From an uncultured Eggerthellaceae bacterium (GTDB taxonomy: Bacteria > Actinomycetota > Coriobacteriia > Coriobacteriales > Eggerthellaceae), in NCBI GenBank assembly GCA_910588945.1, contig CAJUSF010000059.1, positions 1 through 57,595 of the forward strand: 57,595 bases of DNA, written 5' to 3'. Positions 17,823 through 24,189 of the stretch are shown here, one piece after another. Under the pieces are notes generated by a model. The model saw only the letters and a list, made by a program, of their open reading frames with translations. It had not been told where the DNA came from and did not search any database. Positions within the stretch are counted from its first letter, which is position 1, and each line of letters opens with the position of its first letter. The position numbers and the translations under genes were made by a program.

Positions 17823-17859
17823 ACACTATAACCCGAAAAAGTGTGACATTGTGTGACAT
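17823..17859 (-). promoter_or_regulatory. Candidate late promoter with activator repeats
   Basis: On the plus strand GTGTGACAT occurs at 17841-17849 and again at 17851-17859, one helical turn apart. On the minus strand these precede a -10 hexamer TATAGT (17830-17825) by about 10 bases, and there is no good -35. Repeats over the -35 position suggest activation by a bound regulator, plausibly the product of the gene that ends at 17863. Confidence 0.5.
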
Positions 17860-17862
17860 CTT

Positions 17863-18333
17863 TTACAAAGCGGCCGCATTTGGAAAGCTTATTTTCCGGA
17901 TACTGTTCGGGACGTACGGAAAAAGAGACTCAACCCCCTGCTCTGCTTTTCTCTGTGTCTGTCGTTTGCTATATCCAATAAGAGATGCAATCTCTTCCCA
18001 TTTCTTACGTTCGACAAAGCGCAACCAAACTATATGTTGCTCCACATTCGCAGACTGACACAGCTCTTTTGCAAGTTCTATCTCGCGCTGTCTTTCTGAT
18101 ACTTCATGATTCCACTCGGCAACCAATTCTTCCAAAGTTGCTAATCCATCAGGTATTTTCCCATCCTGCGAGCCGCTTCCGCCTTGCGCAGAGGGATCAT
18201 ATCCAAGCCCTATAAGCCTAGACCGTATTTCTGGAATTCGGGTCTCTAAATAGGCAATTCTGACATCCGACTCATGTATATAACGAAGCCAATTCCTCAC
18301 ACAGGTTTCCATTACAAAGTAATCAGTTGCCAA
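17863..18333 (-). CDS. Late-gene regulator, sigma-70 region 4-like (ArpU/Q type)
   Basis: A 156-residue protein. The TTG at 18333 is chosen because AGGAGG lies five bases upstream; the first ATG is 21 bases further in with no signal. Residues 100-140 (VEQHIVWLRFVERKKWEEIA, SLIGYSKRQTQRKAEQGVES) match the region-4 helix-turn-helix found in ArpU-like late regulators. Residues 20-95 form a helical region with a Gly-rich linker. It is encoded just before the late operon and beside a promoter with direct repeats and a terminator, which suits a late activator or antiterminator. Confidence 0.8.
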   Translation of the reverse strand: MATDYFVMETCVRNWLRYIHESDVRIAYLETRIPEIRSRLIGLGYDPSAQGGSGSQDGKIPDGLATLEELVAEWNHEVSERQREIELAKELCQSANVEQHIVWLRFVERKKWEEIASLIGYSKRQTQRKAEQGVESLFPYVPNSIRKISFPNAAAL

Positions 18334-18399
18334 AATTACCTCCTATATTCAGTTTTAGAGTCCCATATATGGTACACCAAATAATCCGTTTTTTATAAA

Positions 18400-18940
18400 A
18401 AGGGGCATTCTGCGCAAAAGACTCCCCCGGCGCCGTTCCCCCAGAGCGTGTCCAACTTTTGGGATACCCCCCGGGTTTGCGAAGCGATACCCGCCCCCCC
18501 TATAAGCCATATAAGCCACCCTAAGCGATGCGGGGCGTGCGTCCTAGGGTTGAGGGTGTGGCATGCCTGATAAGCCGTCAGGGGCGGCGGCGTGGTGTGT
18601 GTAGTCGTGTGTAGTCGTGTGTAGCGTGTGGTGTGGTGGTGTGAGGGCGTGCAGCGTCCACCCTAGGGCGTGAGGTGTAGAGCGTGTGAGGGTGCATCAC
18701 CCTATACGCGTGCGCGTGTGCGGGCGTGTGTGCACGTGGTGCGTGCGTGTAGGCGCGTAGCGCGGGCGTGTGCGTGCCTGCACGTGCGCGTAGGCGTGTG
18801 CGCGTGTGTGTGGGCGCGCGTGTGTATGCGTAGACACGCGCAAGGCGTACGCGTGCGTTATAGGGGCGCTATATCCACCCTATGGGTGTAGTCCCTGTAG
18901 TGTGCTGGTGTGGTGGTGTGTGGTGTGGTGTAGCGGGTAC
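18400..18940 (+). other. G/T-rich, A-poor non-coding tract with short repeats
   Basis: No credible gene. The first part has runs of C (six to eight in a row) and the ends of short direct repeats such as GTAGTCGTGT, present twice in tandem at 18601-18620 and partly a third time. From 18601 to 18840 I count 24 A in 240 bases, with long alternating (G/C)(T/C) runs such as CGCGTGTGTGTG. Such purine-pyrimidine alternation favours Z-DNA. It lies about 1 kb from the terminase side of the regulator gene, so packaging or replication signals are possible. The 73-residue open frame inside is Arg/Ala/Val/Cys filler. Confidence 0.6.
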
Positions 18941-18944
18941 GCGC

Positions 18945-19202
18945 CTACTGCTCACGGGGTGCAGCGTCTAGCGGTATAGCGCCTATAGCGTCTAGAGCGT
19001 CCGCGGGTGTGTCTGTTGGTATCAGCGCAAGCCTATAGCCTAGCGGCGCGGCTAGCTCGTTGCCTACAGAGAGAGACGGCATACGGGCGTTAGTAACGCA
19101 CTCCGATACGTACGTACGCGACCGCCCGGCCTTAGGGCCGATGTCTGTGACCTTAACACCTCGATCCTTTGCAATGCTCTTCAAGGCCTCGAAGTACTCC
19201 AT
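18945..19202 (-). CDS. Helix-turn-helix regulator, XRE-like
   Basis: An 85-residue protein, MEYFEALKSIAKDRGVKVTD..., started at 19202 where AGGAGG lies seven bases upstream. Residues 3-60 form an XRE-type helix-turn-helix: VKVTDIGPKAGRSRTYVSEC, then PSLSVGNELAAPLGYRLALI. It is transcribed divergently from the rightward small-gene cluster, and the shared control region has two TTTAG-N6-CTAAA palindromes that it could bind. Regulation of that cluster is an inference. Confidence 0.75.
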   Translation of the reverse strand: MEYFEALKSIAKDRGVKVTDIGPKAGRSRTYVSECVTNARMPSLSVGNELAAPLGYRLALIPTDTPADALDAIGAIPLDAAPREQ

Positions 19203-19233
19203 TAGGTAGCCTCCTATCGCTTTACACCTATTC

Positions 19234-19322
19234 ATTATAGCATCTAAACCCCCAGTTCAGAGTATTATTTTTAGTTTTTTCTAAATTTCCTCTTGACATG
19301 TTTGTTTAGGTATTGCTAAACT
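19234..19322. promoter_or_regulatory. Divergent early promoters with paired operators
   Basis: Rightward: TTGACA (19293-19298), 18-base spacer, TAAACT (19317-19322). Leftward: extended -10 TGCTATAAT with its hexamer at 19239-19234. Two palindromes of identical form, TTTAG-N6-CTAAA, lie at 19270-19285 and 19305-19320, centres 35 bp apart; the second sits between and over the -35/-10 of the rightward promoter. This is the layout of a repressor-controlled promoter. Confidence 0.65.
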
Positions 19323-19326
19323 TATG

Positions 19327-19596
19327 CTATCGCAAGCGAGCACAGAGCAGGCGCAAGGCATCAGAGGGGGTAACCCAAAGCCTTAATTCAAAGCCTAGAT
19401 GACCGAAGCGGTGAACCTTGAAAACTGAAGAGCGGCGGATATGAAGCCTAGGACATACGGCATCGACAATAAGACCGATATGCAAGGATTGAATAAAAGA
19501 TGATTCCTAGAGCATCAGCACCGCGCGAAATAAGCTAAATGATAGAATGGAATGCGCAAGGCGGATTAGCCCCCGAAGAGATAGGGGGTGATGCTT
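19327..19596 (+). other. Long untranslated leader with boxA-like element
   Basis: About 270 bases between the rightward promoter and the first small ORF without a credible longer gene. It contains AACCTTGAAAACTGAAGAG at 19414-19432, close to the repeated boxA-like element of the 34.7-36.4 kb region. Several short complementary segments (CTATCGCAAGCGAG, AGGCGCAAGGC) suggest folded RNA. Antitermination or RNA regulation is inferred. Confidence 0.45.
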
Positions 19597-19662
19597 ATGA
19601 GCGAAACGGTTTTAAGCCTGATTATTCTGCTGATAATCGTTTTAGTAATTAAAGCAAAATAG
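19597..19662 (+). CDS. 21-residue hydrophobic membrane peptide
   Basis: The frame from ATG at 19597 encodes MSETVLSLIILLIIVLVIKA plus a final K, one membrane helix with a charged tail. GGGGGTG precedes it by about eight bases. The stop codon lies within the stem of a hairpin (19657-19691). A single-helix peptide after a long structured leader is the pattern of type I toxins and holin-like toxins of Gram-positive bacteria. It could equally be a small membrane regulator. No antisense RNA promoter was identified. Confidence 0.5.
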   Translation: MSETVLSLIILLIIVLVIKAK

Positions 19663-19691
19663 CCGCCCCGTCGCAAGGTTAGCGGCTATTT
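19657..19691 (+). terminator. Hairpin overlapping the stop of the membrane peptide
   Basis: AAATAGCCGC (19657-19666) pairs with GCGGCTATTT (19682-19691), a 10-bp stem with a 15-base loop. The following TGCTGAACTT is only weakly U-rich, so it could be a terminator, an mRNA-stabilising end or part of a regulatory fold. Confidence 0.5.
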
Positions 19692-19768
19692 GCTGAACTT
19701 GTCTTAACGGACGGCGTCCGCCTTGTGTTTCCCATTCTATCAAATCCATCAAATTAAATCAATAAAAA

Positions 19769-19816
19769 ACGCCCGTATATGCTTGGCGGCTTACGGGCGT
19801 TTTGCTTGCTTTTTGC
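19769..19816 (+). terminator. Intrinsic terminator before the rightward small-gene cluster
   Basis: ACGCCCGTA (19769-19777) pairs with TACGGGCGT (19792-19800), followed by TTTGCTTGCTTTTT. It separates the leader and membrane peptide from the gene at 19843, so expression of the cluster probably needs readthrough or an undetected promoter. Confidence 0.7.
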
Positions 19817-19842
19817 AAGCCTAAACACAAGGAGATTATACC

Positions 19843-20160
19843 ATGAAAAACATCAGCTTGACCATAGGTCACAACGTAAACGGCGCCGCAAAATGGACGA
19901 TCCAAAACATCACCGCCGCCGTCTCTCTTACCCTCGATATAGAAGCATTCACCGCTATCCCCTGTTATGGCATGTGGAGAGGTGAAGCTGAAGAGTCTAC
20001 ACGCATAGAGATATGCAGTCTTACGGATGAACAGGCGCAAGAGATACGCGCCCGTATTCCTAAACTCTCCGAACTTCTCGAGCAAGAAGCAATCATGTAT
20101 CAGGAAACAACGGCAAACGTTGAGTTTGTCGAGCCGGCAAACATTCCGGCTATGGCATAA
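19843..20160 (+). CDS. Phage protein of unknown function
   Basis: A 105-residue protein, MKNISLTIGHNVNGAAKWTI..., with AAGGAG upstream. It contains a mixed alpha/beta pattern: strands at 2-10, a helix around 18-36, CYGMWRGEAEESTRIEICSL, then a long C-terminal helix with TDEQAQEIRARIPKL. The W-R-G-E-A-E-x-S-T-R-x-E-I-C line is well formed, suggesting a conserved small fold, but I cannot name the family. First substantial gene of the rightward cluster. Confidence 0.75.
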   Translation: MKNISLTIGHNVNGAAKWTIQNITAAVSLTLDIEAFTAIPCYGMWRGEAEESTRIEICSLTDEQAQEIRARIPKLSELLEQEAIMYQETTANVEFVEPANIPAMA

Positions 20161-20171
20161 GGAAGGACATC

Positions 20172-20609
20172 ATGACCATATCAACACTCACGAAAGCCGG
20201 AAGACGCGCGGCGATAATTTTTCTAAAGCATCACGGCGATATTATCGATTGCAAGGATGATCTAATTGTATCAAGAGAAGACGACACGCTGGTATTTTCA
20301 GCAGTTCGCACACGCCGGGATCGTTTCGTAGACTCTGACAACGTATCACGTAAGCGTATGGAACGGTTCGCATGTGATTACCTAGCAGATCATGACACCT
20401 GCGATATTCCGATTCGCTTCGATGTTATATCGATAAAGGTTCTAGGCGCTGATAAATGTATGGTTCGTCGTCATGTTGGAGCATTTGCGGTACCAGAAAA
20501 AACTTTCGATGTAACAAAGCGATCAAAACTTGAAGATCTTTTAGAAGAACTCGAGGAAAACGGTGATATCGCCGAAGGAATTGCGGAGCTAATTCTGCAA
20601 ACGGTATAA
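20172..20609 (+). CDS. YraN/UPF0102-like nuclease-fold protein, degenerate active site
   Basis: A 145-residue protein. Residues 5-105 line up by eye with the YraN (UPF0102) family, a restriction-endonuclease-like fold: AIIFLKHHGDIIDCKDDLIV corresponds to the A-x-x-x-L-x-x-x-G ... GEIDLI region, LVFSAVRTRRDRF to VFVEV(K/R)-x-R, and IRFDVISI to the C-terminal R-x-D-V strand. The family Glu of GEID is Lys and the catalytic Glu of VEVK is Ala here, while the Asp is kept, so catalysis is doubtful. A 40-residue acidic tail follows. DNA binding or a decoy role is possible. Confidence 0.6.
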   Translation: MTISTLTKAGRRAAIIFLKHHGDIIDCKDDLIVSREDDTLVFSAVRTRRDRFVDSDNVSRKRMERFACDYLADHDTCDIPIRFDVISIKVLGADKCMVRRHVGAFAVPEKTFDVTKRSKLEDLLEELEENGDIAEGIAELILQTV

Positions 20610-20610
20610 C

Positions 20611-20636
20611 AAAAAACGCGCCCCGTAAAGGGGCGC
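20611..20636 (-). terminator. Hairpin terminator, best oriented leftward
   Basis: GCGCCCC-GTAAA-GGGGCGC (20618-20636 on the plus strand). On the minus strand it is followed by G and six T, a strong intrinsic terminator; on the plus strand the downstream sequence is TACCTTTAA, a weaker one. It separates two rightward genes and may block antisense transcription. Confidence 0.55.
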
Positions 20637-20654
20637 TACCTTTAAGGAGGAATC

Positions 20655-20909
20655 ATGTACCGCGTGGAACTTTACACAAGTACTTACGGAGATTCAAGCG
20701 ATGTTGATGCATCGTTTTTTGAGACCTTAGAAGAGGCTGAAAGCTTCTTCAGCAACTACAACATCAAGCATGCTTGGGATACAGAGAGACGAAGCCAACC
20801 GGCTTTACACTGCATGAAATACAAGACTTTTTGCGCCGAACTTTGGCAAGACGATGAGTGCATCGACTTCAAAGAGTACGGCTATTCAGATTATATGAAA
20901 GAGGACTAA
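20655..20909 (+). CDS. Small phage protein of unknown function
   Basis: An 84-residue acidic protein, MYRVELYTSTYGDSSDVDAS..., with AAGGAGG upstream. It includes FFETLEEAESFFSNYNI, a pattern seen in small phage proteins with a beta-alpha-beta layout, and many aromatic residues. No catalytic motif. Second gene group of the rightward cluster; the next gene starts two bases after its stop. Confidence 0.65.
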   Translation: MYRVELYTSTYGDSSDVDASFFETLEEAESFFSNYNIKHAWDTERRSQPALHCMKYKTFCAELWQDDECIDFKEYGYSDYMKED

Positions 20910-20911
20910 TC

Positions 20912-21112
20912 ATGAAAGTTTTAGCAGTTATCGCATCACTTTGTATCTTTTTGAATGCGCCGTGCGAAATGTGCGGCGCTACCTTTGATGATAACGCGTT
21001 TATCGCTTATCACCAATGCGAAACAGGCGAACATTTCGGGACTCTTTGCCAAGAATGCCGTGAAAACGTTTTGCTTCACGATGAATTTCAAGCCTTAAAT
21101 CACGAATGTTAA
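20912..21112 (+). CDS. Small protein with hydrophobic N-terminus and CxxC pairs
   Basis: A 66-residue protein: MKVLAVIASLCIFLNAPCEM, then CGATFDDNAF and LCQECRENVL. The first 16 residues are hydrophobic like a short signal or anchor, and Cys18/21 with Cys46/49 could bind zinc. The start follows the preceding stop by two bases (TAATC ATG). No family recognised. Confidence 0.6.
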   Translation: MKVLAVIASLCIFLNAPCEMCGATFDDNAFIAYHQCETGEHFGTLCQECRENVLLHDEFQALNHEC

Positions 21113-21123
21113 AGGAGAAAAAC

Positions 21124-21312
21124 ATGAACGTTCTAGAGATCTGCGAAGACAAGCACAAAGAAGACCTTGAAAAAATCCTCGATGAATGCGCGCAAGATTG
21201 GGTATGGTACCTCCAAGGCGTGCCCGGCGCGTCTGAGAAAAAAGCCAAGAGATACAAGAAAGCTCTTGACGAGTACCAAGAGATACAAAACGCCGTCCTC
21301 GCTATGGCATAG
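21124..21312 (+). CDS. Small helical phage protein
   Basis: A 62-residue protein, MNVLEICEDKHKEDLEKILD..., started at 21124 because AAAGGAG lies six bases upstream. It is almost wholly alpha-helical and rich in Lys and Glu, with WVWYLQGVPGASEKKAKRYK in the middle. No family recognised. Confidence 0.6.
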   Translation: MNVLEICEDKHKEDLEKILDECAQDWVWYLQGVPGASEKKAKRYKKALDEYQEIQNAVLAMA

Positions 21313-21392
21313 GAGACGATGAATACAGGGAATGCTTAGAGCTTCTCGATACCAGATAACTCATACAGCGACTACATAAGGAGCAAATCATA

Positions 21393-21659
21393 GTGAAACC
21401 GATTCTAACAGTTACGGCAAACGGCTATCAAGAGTACATTTCAGACGATCGTCTGTTCAAGGTTGCAATATTTGAGTGGAGAGACAATCTCCACGTGTCC
21501 CATTCTCTATATACCGGTTGTGGCACATGGACAAATTCAGCTTCAACTTCATTCCCACTGGATAGCGATCGAGAAAAGATTCTCGAAGATTATGAGCAGC
21601 TTTATTTGAGCAAGGAATTATCGGACTCACATCTTCAACCCGAATGGCTATATGAATAA
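21393..21659 (+). CDS. Small phage protein of unknown function
   Basis: An 88-residue protein using a GTG start, supported by AAGGAG about eight bases upstream. MKPILTVTANGYQEYISDDR begins a beta-rich domain with LFKVAIFEWRDNLHVSHSLY, followed by an acidic helical tail (KILEDYEQLYLSKELSD). About 80 bases upstream hold no gene. No family recognised. Confidence 0.6.
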   Translation: MKPILTVTANGYQEYISDDRLFKVAIFEWRDNLHVSHSLYTGCGTWTNSASTSFPLDSDREKILEDYEQLYLSKELSDSHLQPEWLYE

Positions 21660-21673
21660 AACAGGAGATCATT

Positions 21674-21901
21674 ATGAGCGACTACATGCAAAGCGCAATG
21701 AAAACTTTTGAGGTCATGTTTCAAAGTTTTCAAGACGTTGATCTTCACTGGTCAGGTCTCAATATTTGGATCAATGGCTTGCCGCTTGTCAATGAGTACT
21801 CCGCATCCCTTATACAATTCGGGTGCAAGTGGTCAGAAAAGCGTCAAGCATGGTATCTTCGCGATCCTGAAGAGAATTCCATGAAACAGAAAAGAGCGTA
21901 A
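21674..21901 (+). CDS. Small phage protein with FGCKWS-x-WY motif
   Basis: A 75-residue protein. The C-terminal half, LIQFGCKWSEKRQAWYLRDP, matches a short motif (L-x-x-x-G-x-x-W-S-x-x-x-x-x-W-Y) found at the end of many small proteins of mobile elements whose function is not known. The N-terminal half contains WSGLNIWINGLPL, a probable beta hairpin. It precedes the 175-residue gene by two bases and is probably coupled with it. Confidence 0.6.
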   Translation: MSDYMQSAMKTFEVMFQSFQDVDLHWSGLNIWINGLPLVNEYSASLIQFGCKWSEKRQAWYLRDPEENSMKQKRA

Positions 21902-21903
21902 CC

Positions 21904-22431
21904 ATGGAAAACATCTTCATTCAATGGCTAGAGGATCGGCAAGATTCTCTAGCCTCAAAAAGAAGTTTTGACGTAACTATTTCAGAAGATTACGGTCTTC
22001 GTGATACTTCTCAAACCGGTTTCTATGGTTACCACGAAACCGAAACCTCAATCTCGATCTTTACCTCTCCACTGAAAACAAAGCAGTCAATTATCAAGGC
22101 TGCAAAACAACATTTCGGCGAAGGTAAGATCGTTCTTTATAAGGCCGTTTATGGCGATATTGAATCATTGATGACAGATCTATATTTCAATCTATTATTC
22201 GCTAATCCCGAAAAAACTTTCAACCTTGATCCTGTCTCTAGGTTTCATCATATAAACACGATTAAACGAGCTCAATATGATGCGCAACTTGAAAACGAGG
22301 TCTTAGAAACCGCAAGTTATTACAACATTTCAGAATCTGAAGCCTATGAGAGGATTGTCTCGAAAGATTTTTCAGACCTGTATGTAAGAACTGAACCATC
22401 AGAAGAACTTTACGAGAATATACCGTTCTAA
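21904..22431 (+). CDS. Phage protein of unknown function
   Basis: A 175-residue acidic protein, MENIFIQWLEDRQDSLASKR..., last gene of the rightward cluster. It contains a beta-rich N-terminal region and two helices near 95-140. No known catalytic motif is visible. It ends at a bidirectional terminator that also closes the leftward operon. No family recognised. Confidence 0.65.
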   Translation: MENIFIQWLEDRQDSLASKRSFDVTISEDYGLRDTSQTGFYGYHETETSISIFTSPLKTKQSIIKAAKQHFGEGKIVLYKAVYGDIESLMTDLYFNLLFANPEKTFNLDPVSRFHHINTIKRAQYDAQLENEVLETASYYNISESEAYERIVSKDFSDLYVRTEPSEELYENIPF

Positions 22432-22437
22432 AAAAAT

Positions 22438-22461
22438 AAACCCCTCCATACAGAGGGGTTT
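22438..22461. terminator. Bidirectional terminator between convergent operons
   Basis: AAACCCCTC (22438-22446) pairs with GAGGGGTTT (22453-22461) around a 6-base loop, flanked by A-rich sequence on the left and T on the right, so it works in both directions. It separates the rightward cluster from the leftward early operon. Confidence 0.85.
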
Positions 22462-22464
22462 GTA

Positions 22465-22671
22465 TCAATTAGGTAATGGATTGATCTCTACTACAACCTT
22501 TTCACCCGGCATGTATTTTTCAGGATTATCAGTGATAAATGAGCATTCAAACATTTCGGGATCAATACATTCTGCATCGACGCGATAAACCTTACGAAAC
22601 CCATATCCAATAGCTTGATTTTGAGGCAATCGCATTATGCCTTTAACTTCGCATAGAAAACTATCTTCCAT
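22465..22671 (-). CDS. Small phage protein, last gene of the early operon
   Basis: A 68-residue protein, MEDSFLCEVKGIMRLPQNQA..., beta-rich with FRKVYRVDAECIDPEMFECS and KYMPGEKVVVEINPLPN. It precedes the terminator at 22438-22461. The compact beta pattern resembles small OB-like domains, but the family is not recognised. Confidence 0.6.
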   Translation of the reverse strand: MEDSFLCEVKGIMRLPQNQAIGYGFRKVYRVDAECIDPEMFECSFITDNPEKYMPGEKVVVEINPLPN

Positions 22672-22677
22672 CGCGGA

Positions 22678-22986
22678 TCACCTTTTCGCTTTCGCTGAAT
22701 TACGAGGCTTTTTGTGAGGGCGTTTCTTTTTCGGCTTACCGAGTTTGGTATTTCCCGAAAACATCTGCTCTTTTGGCTGATCCTCTTTAAGGCCGGACAT
22801 AGTATCGATCTCTATATGAACAAAATCGCAATACTCACCATTTTCTGTATCGAGTTTGCAGCTTTTGCAACAATCAAAAACAGGACGATATCTTCTCTTG
22901 GCTAAGCAATTGAAGTACAGAGCCTTATTTCTATACCATGATGCAACTTTTTTTGTTAGCTCAAGCTGTCTTTCAATGGTCGGCAT
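22678..22986 (-). CDS. Small Cys-containing protein with basic tail
   Basis: A 102-residue protein, MPTIERQLELTKKVASWYRN.... A helical N-terminus is followed by CCKSCKLDTENGEYCDF, a probable zinc site, and a very basic C-terminus (KPKKKRPHKKPRNSAKAKR). The combination suggests nucleic acid binding. An upstream GTG-type extension exists but lacks a ribosome site; GAGGAAAG lies upstream of the chosen ATG. Confidence 0.6.
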   Translation of the reverse strand: MPTIERQLELTKKVASWYRNKALYFNCLAKRRYRPVFDCCKSCKLDTENGEYCDFVHIEIDTMSGLKEDQPKEQMFSGNTKLGKPKKKRPHKKPRNSAKAKR

Positions 22987-22991
22987 TCCAA

Positions 22992-23177
22992 TCACTTTCC
23001 TCTCTTCTGTTTCGCCCAACTCGTCGGATAAAACCAAAGGCATACATCCAGACACTTCTGTCCGTCAGAGATCGGTAGTTTGGTTATCGCCTCTTTCGCG
23101 ATGAAGCAATCACAGGTATCAAAACGCTTGCTGCCTCTATTGTTTGAGCAAACATCGCAGAGGTAGTAGTTACTCAT
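22992..23177 (-). CDS. Small Cys-rich protein
   Basis: A 61-residue protein, MSNYYLCDVCSNNRGSKRFD..., with CDVC, CDC and a further pair of Cys, a plausible zinc-binding arrangement. The start overlaps the stop of the preceding gene by 8 bases. It is one of the run of small zinc-ribbon proteins in this operon. Function unknown. Confidence 0.6.
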   Translation of the reverse strand: MSNYYLCDVCSNNRGSKRFDTCDCFIAKEAITKLPISDGQKCLDVCLWFYPTSWAKQKRGK

Positions 23178-23607
23178 CAACTTCACTAAACCTTACACTG
23201 ATGTTTGATCTCCATCCCCTTGTGAGATTCTCGATAAGCGCCTTTGTAAAACTTTCGACGGTATTTTCCATGAATTCCTTTTTCGAGAACTCTGCACGGA
23301 TGGCCTCCGAAATGCGGGGTCGCGAACTTTCTACTATATTCGCAAGCTCCTCTTTTGCTATCTCCCGAATAGCGTGTTTCACGTGATATTCAAGAAGAGT
23401 CTGATCGTTATCTCTGGCATACGAACTAATGCGTCCATTGCTATCAACCTTGATGTTCAAAACATCATGTACAAGCTGGCTCACGATCTCGTTTTTGCCA
23501 TTCAGCGATTCCGATATGCCAGCAACTACAGTCTGCTGGATACATTGCGCTAGATAATTGTCATCAATATCGAGATTTAATCCGATTATGTTTTGTTGTT
23601 TACTCAT
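23170..23607 (-). CDS. Phage protein, mostly helical
   Basis: A 145-residue protein, MSKQQNIIGLNLDIDDNYLA.... The ATG at 23607 is preferred because AGGAGG lies six bases upstream. It is largely helical and contains IVSQLVHDVLNIKVDSNGRI and HVKHAIREIAKEELANIVES, repeated amphipathic segments suggesting an oligomeric coiled coil. No enzymatic motif. Family not recognised. Confidence 0.6.
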   Translation of the reverse strand: MSKQQNIIGLNLDIDDNYLAQCIQQTVVAGISESLNGKNEIVSQLVHDVLNIKVDSNGRISSYARDNDQTLLEYHVKHAIREIAKEELANIVESSRPRISEAIRAEFSKKEFMENTVESFTKALIENLTRGWRSNISVRFSEVDE

Positions 23608-23809
23608 TACATTCCTCCTGTAGCCATATCTTGAAAATCCATACTTGCTTTTGAAGCTTACGACTTCCTCTTTTAGGCACCATGCTGCAAAGAAGCGCAC
23701 CGTCGTTATCCGCCCAATTATTAAATGCAGCGTTGAAGCCGTTGGTGTTTGCAATTGAACATGCAGCTTTTTCTGGCGTTCCAAAATACTTCTCGTAGTT
23801 AGTCGCCAT
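23600..23809 (-). CDS. Small phage protein of unknown function
   Basis: A 69-residue protein, MATNYEKYFGTPEKAACSIA.... The line KAACSIANTNGFNAAFNNWA resembles the N-terminal part of a small phage protein family in which F-G-x-P-E-x-x-A-x-x-I is followed by an N-rich loop. It overlaps its downstream neighbour by 8 bases. Function unknown. Confidence 0.55.
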   Translation of the reverse strand: MATNYEKYFGTPEKAACSIANTNGFNAAFNNWADNDGALLCSMVPKRGSRKLQKQVWIFKIWLQEECNE

Positions 23810-24017
23810 CTGTAACTCTCACCACCTCTGCATCATGGATATGTCTCTTAGCCTTGATCGTGTGCTTTTCTCCACAGTTAACGCAGTGCCATTCACGCTT
23901 TGATTCATACAATCGATCGCACTTCCATTCCCACTCACTCATGCGAATAGGGATAGGCATATTGAAGCCGCAATAGGGGCATTCGACGCCAATAACGCTC
24001 ATGCTGTTAGTCGCCAT
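23799..24017 (-). CDS. Zinc-ribbon protein
   Basis: A 72-residue protein, MATNSMSVIGVECPYCGFNM.... Two knuckles, CPYCG and CVNCGEKH, about 35 residues apart, define a zinc ribbon. The first bases overlap the preceding Cys-rich gene. One of about ten small zinc-ribbon proteins in this operon; DNA, RNA or protein binding is possible. Confidence 0.65.
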   Translation of the reverse strand: MATNSMSVIGVECPYCGFNMPIPIRMSEWEWKCDRLYESKREWHCVNCGEKHTIKAKRHIHDAEVVRVTDGD

Positions 24018-24189
24018 CTTTAGCCTCACTTACATCGACGGTCGAATATGGGCATCGCAACTCATCGCACCATGCACACGGTTCGCACTCTTGGCATGGC
24101 CAGCATTCAGAGCATGGTTGAAGATTCTTCTCGTGATGGCAATAAATAACCTTGTTGCCATGCTGGCATTTTCTATGCTTGTCTGTCAT
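24007..24189 (-). CDS. Small protein with a dense Cys cluster
   Basis: A 60-residue protein, MTDKHRKCQHGNKVIYCHHE.... Nine Cys lie within 40 residues, including CSECWPCQECEPCAWC, six Cys in 16 residues. This density is above that of a normal zinc ribbon and suggests two metal sites or a compact metal-binding fold. The start lies inside the end of the upstream frameshifted gene, and its end overlaps the downstream gene. Confidence 0.6.
   Translation of the reverse strand: MTDKHRKCQHGNKVIYCHHEKNLQPCSECWPCQECEPCAWCDELRCPYSTVDVSEAKDGD

Noticed and set aside
18670..18891. 73-residue open frame on the plus strand in the G/T-rich tract
   Set aside because: Composition is Arg/Ala/Val/Cys filler forced by the base bias, no ribosome site and no plausible fold.
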